Shown here in pieces: positions 25,654 to 33,946 of a stretch of DNA of 64,000 nt. The DNA is from CALJFL01 sp963669435. Lineage in GTDB: Bacteria > Pseudomonadota > Gammaproteobacteria > Pseudomonadales > Halieaceae. The DNA is taken from positions 2,604,001 through 2,668,000 of the forward strand of contig OY770025.1 in NCBI GenBank assembly GCA_963669435.1, written 5' to 3'. Positions within the stretch are counted from its first letter, which is position 1. Every line of letters starts with the position of its first letter. Under the pieces are notes generated by a model. It had not been told where the DNA came from and searched no databases. It saw only the letters and a list, made by a program, of their open reading frames with translations. The position numbers and the translations under genes were made by a program.

Positions 25654-27291
25654 TTAGTAGCGCGCCTCTCGCCAGGCCTTCATCAGCTGTAGTGTGGACG
25701 CATCCATGTGAATGTCGTCGCTTTCCAGAGTCAGCTCACCCAGGATTTCCTCGCCGATTTCCTTGCCCAATTCCACTCCCCATTGATCGAAGGGATTGAT
25801 GCCCCAAAGCTGACCACTGCAGAAGGTGCGGTGTTCGTAAAGTGCCAGCAGTGCCCCCAATGTCTGCGGTGTGAGACGTTGCATCGTGAGCACGCTGTTG
25901 GGTCGGTTACCAGGCATGACCATATGTGTTGCCAGTTGTTCTGCCTGCTCCTGCGGTACGCCGCGACCAGCCAATGCGTCCAGCGCTTCCGCCTCGCTGC
26001 GTCCCACCAGCATGGCGCGGCTCTGGGCCAGGCAGTTCGCAACCAGTCGTTGGTGTTGCGCCGACATGCCCGTGTGGGTACTCAGTGGCAGGATAAAATC
26101 CGCCGGGCAGTCGCGCGTTCCCTGGTGCAGTAACTGGTGAAACGAATGCTGTCCCATGGTGCCCGCCGAGCCCCACAGCACGGGCCCGGTTTGGTAGTCC
26201 AGCGTTTGACCGCTGGCAGAAACCCGTTTGCCGTTACTTTCCATGGTGAGTTGCTGCAGGAAGTCAGGCAGCCGTTGCAAGCTCTGGTCATAGGGCAGAA
26301 CCACGTGGTTGCCAGCCCCTAGACAGTTACCGTTCCAGACCTCTAACAGGCTCATTAGCATCGGCATATTGTCTGCCGGGGGCGCCTCGGCAAAATGATT
26401 ATCCATGGCACAGGCACCGGCAAGAAAGGCGGCAAAGTTTTCCCAGCCTACGGCAATAGCGCAACTCAATCCGATTGCCGACCACACCGAATACCGCCCC
26501 CCGACCCAATCCCAAATCGGCAGGCAGTTGTGCTCAGGAATGCCAAATTGCTCCGCTGCCGCCAGGTTGGTGGTGATGGCTAAAAAATGCTTGTCGAGGT
26601 CCGCCTCGCCGGCCCCGGCCATCAACAACCATTCCCTTGCCGCCAGGCCATTGGTCAGTGTCTCCTCGGTGCGAAAAGACTTTGAACAGATAATGAATAG
26701 TGTGGTCGCCGGGTCCAGTTGTACCAGGGTGTTCTGTAAATCGGCCGGATCGACATTGGCGACATAGTGGCAACTTACCAGGCCCTGGTAGGGCTGCAGC
26801 GCCTCGGTGACCAGGCGAGGTCCGAGGTCGGAACCGCCGATCCCGATATTAACCACATCGGTGATAGTCTGGCCGGTATAACCGGCATGCGATCCGCTGT
26901 TCAGCCGATTGGTGATCTCTGCCATGCGGTCACGCACGGAGACGACCTCGGCCAGTTCTTCAGTCAGGCCGGGATGGTGCTCGGCGCGCAGCAGGCTGTG
27001 CAGGGCGGCCCGCCCCTCGGTATTGTTGACCTGTTCACCGGCAAGTAGTGCGTGGACGCGATTTGGTAACTGTGCTTGCTCTGCTAGTTCCAGCAGTGCA
27101 CTGCGAATGCTGTCGTTCAACAGTTGCTTGGAATAATCCAGGTGGAGGCCAGCCGCGTCGACGCTGTACGTTTGAACCCTTGCCGAGTCTGCTGCGAGTA
27201 GTGCAGCGACATCCAGGGATGGACTTTGCGCAGCCAATTGTTGGAGCTTTTGAAATGCGGGGTAATCGCTTAGCACGCCTGCCGTGTCCAT
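25654..27291 (-). CDS. pgi: Glucose-6-phosphate isomerase
   Basis: 545 residues from the ATG at 27291; a TTG at 27321 is an alternative. It interconverts glucose 6-phosphate and fructose 6-phosphate, linking central metabolism to the adjacent sugar-nucleotide genes. Family motifs GIGGSDLGPRLV, GGRYSVWSAIGLS and NPFDQWGVELGK are present. The gene is convergent with cpsG, 69 nt apart. Confidence 0.96.
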   Translation of the reverse strand: MDTAGVLSDYPAFQKLQQLAAQSPSLDVAALLAADSARVQTYSVDAAGLHLDYSKQLLNDSIRSALLELAEQAQLPNRVHALLAGEQVNNTEGRAALHSLLRAEHHPGLTEELAEVVSVRDRMAEITNRLNSGSHAGYTGQTITDVVNIGIGGSDLGPRLVTEALQPYQGLVSCHYVANVDPADLQNTLVQLDPATTLFIICSKSFRTEETLTNGLAAREWLLMAGAGEADLDKHFLAITTNLAAAEQFGIPEHNCLPIWDWVGGRYSVWSAIGLSCAIAVGWENFAAFLAGACAMDNHFAEAPPADNMPMLMSLLEVWNGNCLGAGNHVVLPYDQSLQRLPDFLQQLTMESNGKRVSASGQTLDYQTGPVLWGSAGTMGQHSFHQLLHQGTRDCPADFILPLSTHTGMSAQHQRLVANCLAQSRAMLVGRSEAEALDALAGRGVPQEQAEQLATHMVMPGNRPNSVLTMQRLTPQTLGALLALYEHRTFCSGQLWGINPFDQWGVELGKEIGEEILGELTLESDDIHMDASTLQLMKAWREARY

Positions 27292-27360
27292 GATGAGGGC
27301 TCGAGAGAAAATGGCACCCAAGTATAGGTATGGGGTGCGGGGCGTGCAATTTTGGGGGAG

Positions 27361-28323
27361 TTATTGGCTGCGGTTAATGGACAGTGCCGTCAGTTGCATC
27401 AGCGCCTCGCGCACGGCACTTTGCGGAATCTGTTGCAGGTTGCCCAGCGCCAGGTCGTGATAATGCCTGGCCTGGGCCTTTGTGTATTCCAACGCGCCAC
27501 AGTCCTTAGCCGCTACCAGGATGTCTGACAGCCGATTCGCCGATTTATTGGTGATGGCGTCGCGGACCAGGGCTTGTTGCTCAGCAGAGCCCTCCCGGAG
27601 GATATAGATCAGGGGCAGAGTTGGCTTGCCTTCGGTGAGGTCGTCACCCACATTCTTGCCCATCTCCTGAGGGTCGCCCTCATAGTCCAGCAGGTCGTCG
27701 ACGATCTGGAAGGCAATGCCGAGATTAAGGCCAAATTCTCGCAGGTTATCGCATACGCCCTGGTCGCAGTCGTGCAGGGTCGCAGCCCCGTAGCAGGCAG
27801 CGGCAAACAGTACCGCGGTTTTACGGGTGATTACGTCGAGATATTGCTCTTCGGTGGTGTTCGCATCACCTGCGCGCACCAGCTGCAGCACCTCACCCGC
27901 AGCGATCACGTTGGTGGTATCTGCCATATGGCGCAATAACGGCATGCTTTGCAGGTCTACCATTAGCTGGAAGGCGCGGGTGTAGAGGAAATCGCCAACA
28001 AGTACGCTCGGTGCATTGCCGAATTCTGCGTTAGCGGTGGGGCGGCCGCGCCGCAGGGACGAAATATCCACGACGTCGTCGTGCAGCAACGTCGCCGTGT
28101 GAATAAACTCGATGACCGCAGCGAAGCGGATATGTGACGGCTGGCATTTGCCCAGGGCCGCGGCACTTAGCAGCACCAGCAGGGGTCTAAGGCGCTTGCC
28201 CCCGGCGTCCACAATGTAGTGGCCGATGTTCTCCACCATTGCCACGTCAGACTCCAGCTGCTCAATAATCAGCTGGTTAACCTGCTCAAACTCGGCGGCG
28301 ACGGGCTCGCGGATATGCTGCAT
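27361..28323 (-). CDS. ispB: Octaprenyl/polyprenyl diphosphate synthase
   Basis: 320 residues from the ATG at 28323 (MQHIREPVAAEFEQVNQ), which matches the family start better than the frame extending to 28386. It builds the polyprenyl side chain of ubiquinone. Two aspartate-rich motifs are intact, DDVVD (with LLHDDVVD) and DDLLD, plus GGKRLRPLLV. It is divergent from rplU-rpmA-obgE, an arrangement common in gammaproteobacteria. Confidence 0.95.
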   Translation of the reverse strand: MQHIREPVAAEFEQVNQLIIEQLESDVAMVENIGHYIVDAGGKRLRPLLVLLSAAALGKCQPSHIRFAAVIEFIHTATLLHDDVVDISSLRRGRPTANAEFGNAPSVLVGDFLYTRAFQLMVDLQSMPLLRHMADTTNVIAAGEVLQLVRAGDANTTEEQYLDVITRKTAVLFAAACYGAATLHDCDQGVCDNLREFGLNLGIAFQIVDDLLDYEGDPQEMGKNVGDDLTEGKPTLPLIYILREGSAEQQALVRDAITNKSANRLSDILVAAKDCGALEYTKAQARHYHDLALGNLQQIPQSAVREALMQLTALSINRSQ

Positions 28324-28456
28324 AAGTGAAGGGGTAGTAGTAGCGATACGCCAGCGCATGCTAGGGTTCAGCCTGCCGGGTGTCAAGCGGGATAGGACCC
28401 ATGTTTAGTGTCGCCCGGAGCGCCCTAAGCCCTTGTCTTTATTGGGAAAATAAACC

Positions 28457-28485
28457 TTGCCCCGGGGGGGTGATTTCAGTAAAAT
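28457..28485 (+). promoter_or_regulatory. Candidate promoter of rplU-rpmA
   Basis: TTGCCC at 28457-28462 and TAAAAT at 28480-28485 are spaced by 17 bases. They would give a leader of about 130 nt before rplU. The spacer contains seven consecutive G residues. No other pair with correct spacing stood out in the ispB-rplU gap. Confidence 0.5.
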
Positions 28486-28622
28486 CGCCGCCCTCGACCC
28501 CAGTAGCACCCCGGTAAAGGCGCTTTTTGGGTTCTTTGAAAACTGTTTGTGCCTGGCTCTGCCCCCTTGATTTGTAAGGGTTTTTTCCGAATGCGAGCAG
28601 GCTAATTGAACGGAGAATGGAA

Positions 28623-28931
28623 ATGTACGCAGTTATTGAAAGCGGTGGTAAGCAGCATCGCGTGGTTGAGGGCGAAACCCTCAAACTGGAAAAAATTGAA
28701 GCCGCTACCGGCGACACCGTCGAATTTGACAAAGTGCTGATGGTTGGTGGCGACAACGTTAAAATTGGCACCCCGCTGATCGAGGGTGGCAAAGTGACCG
28801 CCGAGGTGGTTGCCCAGGGCCGTCACAAGAAGGTCAAGATTGTTAAATTCAATCGTCGCAAGCACTATCGGAGAGAAACGGGCCACCGTCAGTGGTTCAC
28901 CGAAGTGAAAATCACTGGCATTTCGGCGTAA
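28623..28931 (+). CDS. rplU: 50S ribosomal protein L21
   Basis: 102 residues from the ATG at 28623 (MYAVIESGGKQHRV), the E. coli-like start, with GGAG 7 nt upstream. An ATG two codons earlier is too close to that site. L21 binds 23S rRNA with L20. It is followed by rpmA after 15 nt. Confidence 0.97.
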   Translation: MYAVIESGGKQHRVVEGETLKLEKIEAATGDTVEFDKVLMVGGDNVKIGTPLIEGGKVTAEVVAQGRHKKVKIVKFNRRKHYRRETGHRQWFTEVKITGISA

Positions 28932-28946
28932 CGGAGGGTATCGACA

Positions 28947-29204
28947 ATGGCACACAAAAAAGCAGGTGGTAGTACTCGTAACGGTCGCGATTCCCAGAGT
29001 AAGCGCCTTGGTGTGAAGCGCTTCGGCGGTGAATCAGTTAAAGCGGGCAACATTATCGTGCGTCAGCGCGGCACTCGCTTCCACGCGGGTGATAATGTTC
29101 GCATCGGCAAGGATCACACGCTGTTTGCGACCAGTGAAGGTAAGGTTGAGTTTGTGGAGAAAGGGCCAAAGGGTCGCAAGTTTGTTCAGGTGGTGAGCGC
29201 CTGA
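28947..29204 (+). CDS. rpmA: 50S ribosomal protein L27
   Basis: 85 residues. The flexible N-terminus MAHKKAGGSTRNGRDSQ reaches the peptidyl-transferase centre. The middle GGESVKAGNIIVRQRGTRFH is diagnostic. The ORF ends 26 nt before a terminator. Confidence 0.98.
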   Translation: MAHKKAGGSTRNGRDSQSKRLGVKRFGGESVKAGNIIVRQRGTRFHAGDNVRIGKDHTLFATSEGKVEFVEKGPKGRKFVQVVSA

Positions 29205-29230
29205 GCAGCGGATCGCCGCAACTCGCAGAC

Positions 29231-29260
29231 AAAGCCTCGTCATTGACGGGGCTTTTTTTT
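29231..29260 (+). terminator. Rho-independent terminator after rpmA
   Basis: A 10-bp stem at 29232-29241 and 29245-29254 (one G-T pair) with a 3-nt loop runs into eight T residues. It separates rplU-rpmA from obgE, with which they often share a transcript. Confidence 0.9.
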
Positions 29261-29300
29261 GCCTACGGGCTGTGTGAATTTTATTGTTGGTGCTGTCCAC

Positions 29301-29414
29301 GGCCTTTGTAGCAGGGATAACCTTTTTGGACACGCCGTGAACCCATCCATGGGGGCTCGGATGCGACATCCATGTCGCATACGGTCCAAAAAGGTTATCC
29401 CTGCTACAAAGGCC
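29301..29414 (-). repeat. Inverted-repeat element D (perfect 30-bp arms)
   Basis: Arms 29301-29330 and 29385-29414 are perfectly complementary over 30 bp. The core is 54 nt (29331-29384). Read on the minus strand it folds into a 7-bp hairpin with loop AUGGAU in the context ACAUGGAUGU (29368-29373). A CCC/GGG hairpin also has loop AUGGAU (29345-29350). The first 27 nt of the core are identical to those of element E, whose arms are unrelated. It lies between rpmA and obgE. Confidence 0.95.
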
Positions 29415-29550
29415 TCGAGCGGGGCTTAACTGCTTGCTTGGAAGAAAAACCGTGAAGTCGATTTGCAACTAGGTGCGTAGCTGTTGTTCAAGGCTTGCTG
29501 TATCCCAGAATACGATACTGCTAGGAAATTTTGGTCTGGATAAGAGGTTA

Positions 29551-29662
29551 GGCTGTGCCACGGGTAGTGCTTTGCCGGACTGTCCGAGGCATGGATGCCG
29601 AGGCCAAGCCCCCATGGATGGGTTCACGGCGTGTCCGGCAAAGCACTACCCGTGACGCAGCC
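29551..29662 (+). repeat. Inverted-repeat element E
   Basis: Arms 29551-29579 and 29634-29662 match at 27 of 29 positions and share nothing obvious with the arms of element D. The core (29580-29633, 54 nt) is inverted relative to D. Loops on the plus strand are AUGGAU in both hairpins. The variable inner stem CCGAGGC/GCCGAGG contains two adjacent G-A oppositions that could form sheared pairs in RNA. It ends 70 nt before obgE; no promoter for obgE was convincing. Confidence 0.93.
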
Positions 29663-29732
29663 GGATAGAATGCACCGAAGTTGGATTGGTGCAGCAGGAA
29701 AGGACAGGCAATAGTAGATAGAATGTGAAGTT

Positions 29733-30935
29733 ATGAAATTTGTAGACGAAGCCAGTATCAAAGTTTTCGCCGGTAAAGGCGGCAACGGTGCCATGAGCTT
29801 TCGCCGCGAAAAGTACATTGCCAAGGGTGGTCCTGACGGCGGTGATGGTGGTGATGGCGGCAGTGTCATCATGGAGGCCGATGCCGGCCTTAACACCATG
29901 GTGGATTACCGGTTTGTGCGTAGTTACCGCGCTGATAACGGTCAGGGTGGCCGCGGGCAGAATTGTACCGGCAAGAGCGGTGACGACCTGATATTGCGGG
30001 TCCCCGTGGGCACCACCGTGATTGATGAAGGTAGCCGGGAGGTGCTCGGGGATCTATCTGCGCCCGGTCAGCAGCTGATTGTGGCCAAGGGCGGCTACCA
30101 CGGGCTCGGCAACACACGCTTCAAGTCCAGTACTAACCGTGCCCCTCGCCAGTTTACCCCCGGCTCTGAAGGTGAACAGCGGGAGCTGAAGTTGGAACTC
30201 AAGGTCCTGGCCGATGTTGGGTTGCTGGGGCTTCCCAATGCAGGGAAATCGACCCTTATCCGCGCCGTGTCAGCGGCGAGGCCGAAGGTGGCCGACTATC
30301 CATTTACCACGCTGGTACCCAACCTCGGGGTGGTCAAGGTCGATGCCCACCGTAGTTTCGTGATCGCGGATATCCCGGGTCTGATCGAGGGCGCCTCAGA
30401 GGGGGCTGGGCTGGGTATACGCTTTCTAAAGCACCTGACGCGCAATCGAATCTTGTTGCATATTGTTGATATGGCGCCATTTGATGGCGTGGAGCCAGCA
30501 GAGGCCGCCTTGTCCATTATCCGGGAAATTGAGCGTTTCAGCCCCACCCTGGCCGCAAGGCCGCGCTGGTTGGTTCTCAACAAGATCGACATGGTTGACC
30601 CGGAGCTGTTGGCCGAGCGCAGGGAGGCGTTACTCGATGCGCTGGATTGGCAGGGGCCTGTTTACGAGATTGCAGCGATCAGTGCGCAGGGCACCGAACG
30701 CTTGTGCCAGGACATGATGCAGCTATTGGAAAGTCTGGCCGAAGCCGAGGCAGCTGATTCAGAATTGGCGGCGGCTGAGATTGACCTGCAGTCACGGATG
30801 CAGCGCGAGGCCAGGGAGCGCATCGAACAGTTGCGCGAGCAGCGTCGTCTGCAAAAGTCCGCGCTGTCCGATGAGGATGATTCTGACGACGACAACGACG
30901 ACGACTTTGACGTCGAAGTCGAGTACGCCCCCTGA
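29733..30935 (+). CDS. obgE: GTPase ObgE/CgtA
   Basis: 400 residues. Obg GTPases act in late 50S assembly and stress responses. The glycine-rich Obg domain (about 1-158, KFVDEASIKVFAGKGGNGA and GGPDGGDGGDGGSV) is followed by the G domain: P-loop GLPNAGKSTLI, switch DIPGLIEGASEGAGLG, and NKID. The C-terminal extension is very acidic (Asp/Glu-rich, last 25 residues). It is separated from rplU-rpmA by a terminator and two repeats. Confidence 0.97.
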   Translation: MKFVDEASIKVFAGKGGNGAMSFRREKYIAKGGPDGGDGGDGGSVIMEADAGLNTMVDYRFVRSYRADNGQGGRGQNCTGKSGDDLILRVPVGTTVIDEGSREVLGDLSAPGQQLIVAKGGYHGLGNTRFKSSTNRAPRQFTPGSEGEQRELKLELKVLADVGLLGLPNAGKSTLIRAVSAARPKVADYPFTTLVPNLGVVKVDAHRSFVIADIPGLIEGASEGAGLGIRFLKHLTRNRILLHIVDMAPFDGVEPAEAALSIIREIERFSPTLAARPRWLVLNKIDMVDPELLAERREALLDALDWQGPVYEIAAISAQGTERLCQDMMQLLESLAEAEAADSELAAAEIDLQSRMQREARERIEQLREQRRLQKSALSDEDDSDDDNDDDFDVEVEYAP

Positions 30936-30939
30936 TCCC

Positions 30940-32061
30940 ATGTCTGAGCGAGTAGAAATAGCCGCGGCGCGGCGCTGGGTGGTCAAGGTGGGGAGTGCCC
31001 TGCTGACAGATGACGGCCGCGGCCTGGATACCGCGGTGATCGATGCCATTGTTGACCAGTTGGGCGATCTTCGAGAGCAGGGCATGGAGGTCGTGTTGGT
31101 CTCCAGTGGTGCCGTGGCGGCGGGCGTTGCACGGCTGGGTTGGCGCAGTCGGCCCGCGGCGCTGCATGATTTGCAAGCCGCCGCAGCTGTGGGGCAGTCG
31201 GGGTTGGTGCAAAGCTATGAAACCGCGTTTAAGCGCCATGGTATTACCAGCGCACAGGTGTTGCTGGGTCACGACGATGTTATTGCACGTGACCGTTACC
31301 TCAATGCTCGCGGTACCTTGAACAGCCTGCTTGGATTTGGGGTTGTGCCGGTCGTCAATGAAAACGATACGGTCGTCACTGACGAGATTCGATTCGGCGA
31401 CAACGATACCCTTGCAGCCCTGGTCGCCAACCTGATCGATGCTGACGCGCTGCTGCTGCTTACTGATCAGGCTGGCCTGTTTACCGCCGACCCCCGGGTA
31501 AATCCGGATGCCACATTGGTGGAAGTGAGTGATGTTAATGCACCGGAACTGGAGGCCATGGCAGGAGAGGGCGGCAGCCTGGGTCGCGGCGGTATGGTGA
31601 CCAAGCTTCGCGCTGCGCGTCTCGCTGCGCGCTCTGGTACCGAGACCATTATTGCCAGTGGCAGGGTCGAAGGTGTCATCGGAGCGATCGCGGCGGGACA
31701 GAAGATCGGCACCTGGTTGCGTACCGGTAGACGGCCAGAGACAGCGCGCAAGCAGTGGCTGGCCAGTATGGTTCAGGTGCAGGGAACGGTGGAGCTGGAC
31801 GATGGCGCTGTTAGGGTGCTGAAGGATTCGGGGCGGAGCCTGTTGCCTGTCGGGGTGTGTGGCGTTAGCGGCGAGTTTGCCCGTGGGGACATGGTGTCAT
31901 GCCGCAACGGTCAAGGGCGAGAGGTTGCCCGGGGGCTGGTTAATTACAGCGCTGCAGAAGCGGCGAAAATCCAGGGCGCAGCATCGGCAGACATAGAGAA
32001 GATTCTCGGTTATGGCGGCGACGCAGAACTGATCCACCGCGATAACCTGGTCCTGGTGTGA
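30940..32061 (+). CDS. proB: Glutamate 5-kinase
   Basis: 373 residues from the ATG at 30940, 4 nt after the obgE stop. It performs the first step of proline synthesis. The amino-acid kinase domain (about 10-260) has WVVKVGSALLTDDG, VLVSSGAVAAGV and NENDTVVTDEIRFGDND; a C-terminal PUA domain follows (about 280-355). The ribosome-binding site is poor, so translation is probably coupled to obgE. Confidence 0.95.
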   Translation: MSERVEIAAARRWVVKVGSALLTDDGRGLDTAVIDAIVDQLGDLREQGMEVVLVSSGAVAAGVARLGWRSRPAALHDLQAAAAVGQSGLVQSYETAFKRHGITSAQVLLGHDDVIARDRYLNARGTLNSLLGFGVVPVVNENDTVVTDEIRFGDNDTLAALVANLIDADALLLLTDQAGLFTADPRVNPDATLVEVSDVNAPELEAMAGEGGSLGRGGMVTKLRAARLAARSGTETIIASGRVEGVIGAIAAGQKIGTWLRTGRRPETARKQWLASMVQVQGTVELDDGAVRVLKDSGRSLLPVGVCGVSGEFARGDMVSCRNGQGREVARGLVNYSAAEAAKIQGAASADIEKILGYGGDAELIHRDNLVLV

Positions 32062-32148
32062 ACCGGGCACTGATGCGGCCTGCGAATTCAAGCGCGGCGC
32101 TGTGAGTACATAGTCCAGACACAATCTGGCATAGATCGGGGAAAAGCA

Positions 32149-32529
32149 TTGTCACAGTTCGTACTGGTGCTGGGGGTTTTTACAATTCTGCTCTCGCTGC
32201 TGCTGGGGCTACAGCCGCGGCGATTTCTGACGCTGGCCGACCAGGTGTTAAATACGCGCTGGCTGTTCGCTGCTGCGCTCTTGCGCTTTCTGGTCGGCGC
32301 ATTATTAATCGCCGCTGCGCCGGCGGTTCAGCATTCAGAGATCGTGGCCCTGTTGGGGTGGTTGTTTGCACTCGCGGGCTTGCTGCTGGTGACCTTGCCT
32401 CCGGCTGTGATTGACTGGATGGCCGACCGGGTCACCCGATTTTCGCCCGCGCAGATGCGGTTGTGGCTGTCAGTTTCTGCCGCTCTGGGTTGTTGGTTGG
32501 TTTACGTGGCGTTGCCCACGGCCATTTAG
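32149..32529 (+). CDS. Small membrane protein, four membrane segments, unknown function
   Basis: 126 residues from TTG 32149 with GGGGAAAAG at the right distance. The sequence is hydrophobic with about four helices (about 2-20, 40-60, 66-84, 104-124), and a loop with RVTRFSPAQMRLW precedes the last. I do not recognise the family. It lies 87 nt after proB. A perfect 12-bp palindrome CCTGTTAACAGG (32532-32543) follows its stop. Confidence 0.6.
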   Translation: MSQFVLVLGVFTILLSLLLGLQPRRFLTLADQVLNTRWLFAAALLRFLVGALLIAAAPAVQHSEIVALLGWLFALAGLLLVTLPPAVIDWMADRVTRFSPAQMRLWLSVSAALGCWLVYVALPTAI

Positions 32530-32615
32530 AGCCTGTTAACAGGTTCAAACCAGAATTACAAAATAACCCGCGATATGGAATAATCGCGCCCTCCACGCTA
32601 CCAGGCTGATCAATA

Positions 32616-33476
32616 ATGGCGGTTACCCCCGCAACCCTACTCGGACTCTACTGTTTTGCGATAGCGGTATTCTCACTGCTGGGCGGTTTGTTGCCGGGCA
32701 TGGTGCGTATGACGCATACGCGCACACAGGTCATCATGAGCTTTGTCTCGGGCCTGATGTTGGGCGTGGCGTTCTATCACCTGCTGCCACATAGCATCGT
32801 TTTGCAACACAGTGCATCCGCCGCTGACACCGCCGTATGGTGGTTGATGATTGGCCTGATTACCATGCTCCTGCTTCTGCGTATGTTCCATTTTCACCAG
32901 CACGATTTCAGCGACGAGCAAGAGCCGCATCATGGCCATGCTCACGCCCACGGCCATGACCAGCACATCAATGTGCACAGCCTGAGTTGGGTCGGTTTAT
33001 CCCTGGGGCTGGGTCTCCATACCCTGATTGATGGCATCGCCCTGGGGGCGGTACTGCAGACGGAAACTCATGACGGCGCTGTCGCTGGACTGCTGGGCCT
33101 GGGGGTTTTTCTGGCCATTTTGTTGCACAAACCGCTGGACGCCATGTCCATTACCACATTGATGCAGGCCGGCGGGTGGAGTGAATCTGCCAGGCGCACA
33201 GCCAATGTCGTGTTTGCTCTGCTGTGCCCCCTGGGTGCACTGCTGTTTTTCTTCGGCGTCGACCTGTTGGGCGGTTCGCGTGACCAGGTTGTTGCGGGCG
33301 CCCTGGCCTTCTCGGCGGGTGCCTTCATCTGCATCGCGCTTAGCGATCTGTTGCCCGAGGTGCACTTCCACAGCCATGATCGCGGCAAACTGACCGTGGC
33401 GTTTTTGCTCGGCATTGGCCTGGCTTACAGTATCGGTGGCCTGGAACCCGCATCCGTCCACCTGGCAAACCACTAG
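32616..33476 (+). CDS. ZIP family metal transporter
   Basis: 286 residues, seven or eight membrane segments. ZIP proteins import zinc or other divalent metals. The histidine-rich loop HHGHAHAHGHDQH (about 108-120) lies between segments 3 and 4. The metal-path helices have HTLIDGIALGA and LLHKPLDAMSI, the ZIP hallmark. A possible promoter is TTACAA-17-AATAAT just upstream (weak). No Zur box was recognised. The next gene starts 9 nt later. Confidence 0.88.
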   Translation: MAVTPATLLGLYCFAIAVFSLLGGLLPGMVRMTHTRTQVIMSFVSGLMLGVAFYHLLPHSIVLQHSASAADTAVWWLMIGLITMLLLLRMFHFHQHDFSDEQEPHHGHAHAHGHDQHINVHSLSWVGLSLGLGLHTLIDGIALGAVLQTETHDGAVAGLLGLGVFLAILLHKPLDAMSITTLMQAGGWSESARRTANVVFALLCPLGALLFFFGVDLLGGSRDQVVAGALAFSAGAFICIALSDLLPEVHFHSHDRGKLTVAFLLGIGLAYSIGGLEPASVHLANH

Positions 33477-33485
33477 GAGCTCGAT

Positions 33486-33935
33486 ATGGTCAAGCGCATC
33501 ATTTACCCGCCCATGTGGTTGGCCACTGGCATTATCGTGATATTCGTGTTCAACGAGACCTGGCCGGGTGCGCGTTTCACCAGTGGTCTCGGTCAGGCCG
33601 TGGGCGCCGTGTTTATTTTGCTGGGCCTGGCCCTGTTGGTGCTGGCGGGTGGATTGTTCAAGAAAGCGGGCACAGACCTGATACCATTTAAGGATGTTTC
33701 GGCGTTGGTGACCACGGGCGTCTATCGTTTTACCCGTAACCCGATGTATCTGGGTATGGCGCTGGTGCTCCTGGGTTGCGCGATAACCGTGGGTGCCAGT
33801 GCAGCGCTGATTGTGCCACCGGTATTCATGGTAATTATTGAGGTGCGGTTCATCAGGCCTGAAGAGGTGATGTTGCGGGACCTGTTTGGCGAGGACTATG
33901 ACAGTTACTGCCAGCGCGTCCGGCGCTGGATTTAG
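33486..33935 (+). CDS. Isoprenylcysteine carboxyl methyltransferase-like membrane protein
   Basis: 149 residues with about four hydrophobic segments. The motif VYRFTRNPMYLGMALVLLG and the C-terminal RPEEVMLRDLFGEDYDSYCQ are typical of bacterial ICMT/PEMT-like methyltransferases, which bind S-adenosylmethionine at the membrane. The substrate in bacteria is usually unknown. It is 9 nt after the ZIP gene and convergent with hemH. Confidence 0.82.
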   Translation: MVKRIIYPPMWLATGIIVIFVFNETWPGARFTSGLGQAVGAVFILLGLALLVLAGGLFKKAGTDLIPFKDVSALVTTGVYRFTRNPMYLGMALVLLGCAITVGASAALIVPPVFMVIIEVRFIRPEEVMLRDLFGEDYDSYCQRVRRWI

Positions 33936-33946
33936 CCGCGACTGTC

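Noticed and set aside
29301..29414. Self-cleaving ribozyme (hammerhead-like three-way junction)
   Set aside because: The shape is similar, but the CUGAUGA and GAAA core sequences are absent.
29301..29662. Integron attC sites or group II intron remnants
   Set aside because: No R'/R'' core-site motifs, no integrase or reverse transcriptase, and the conserved part is central rather than terminal.
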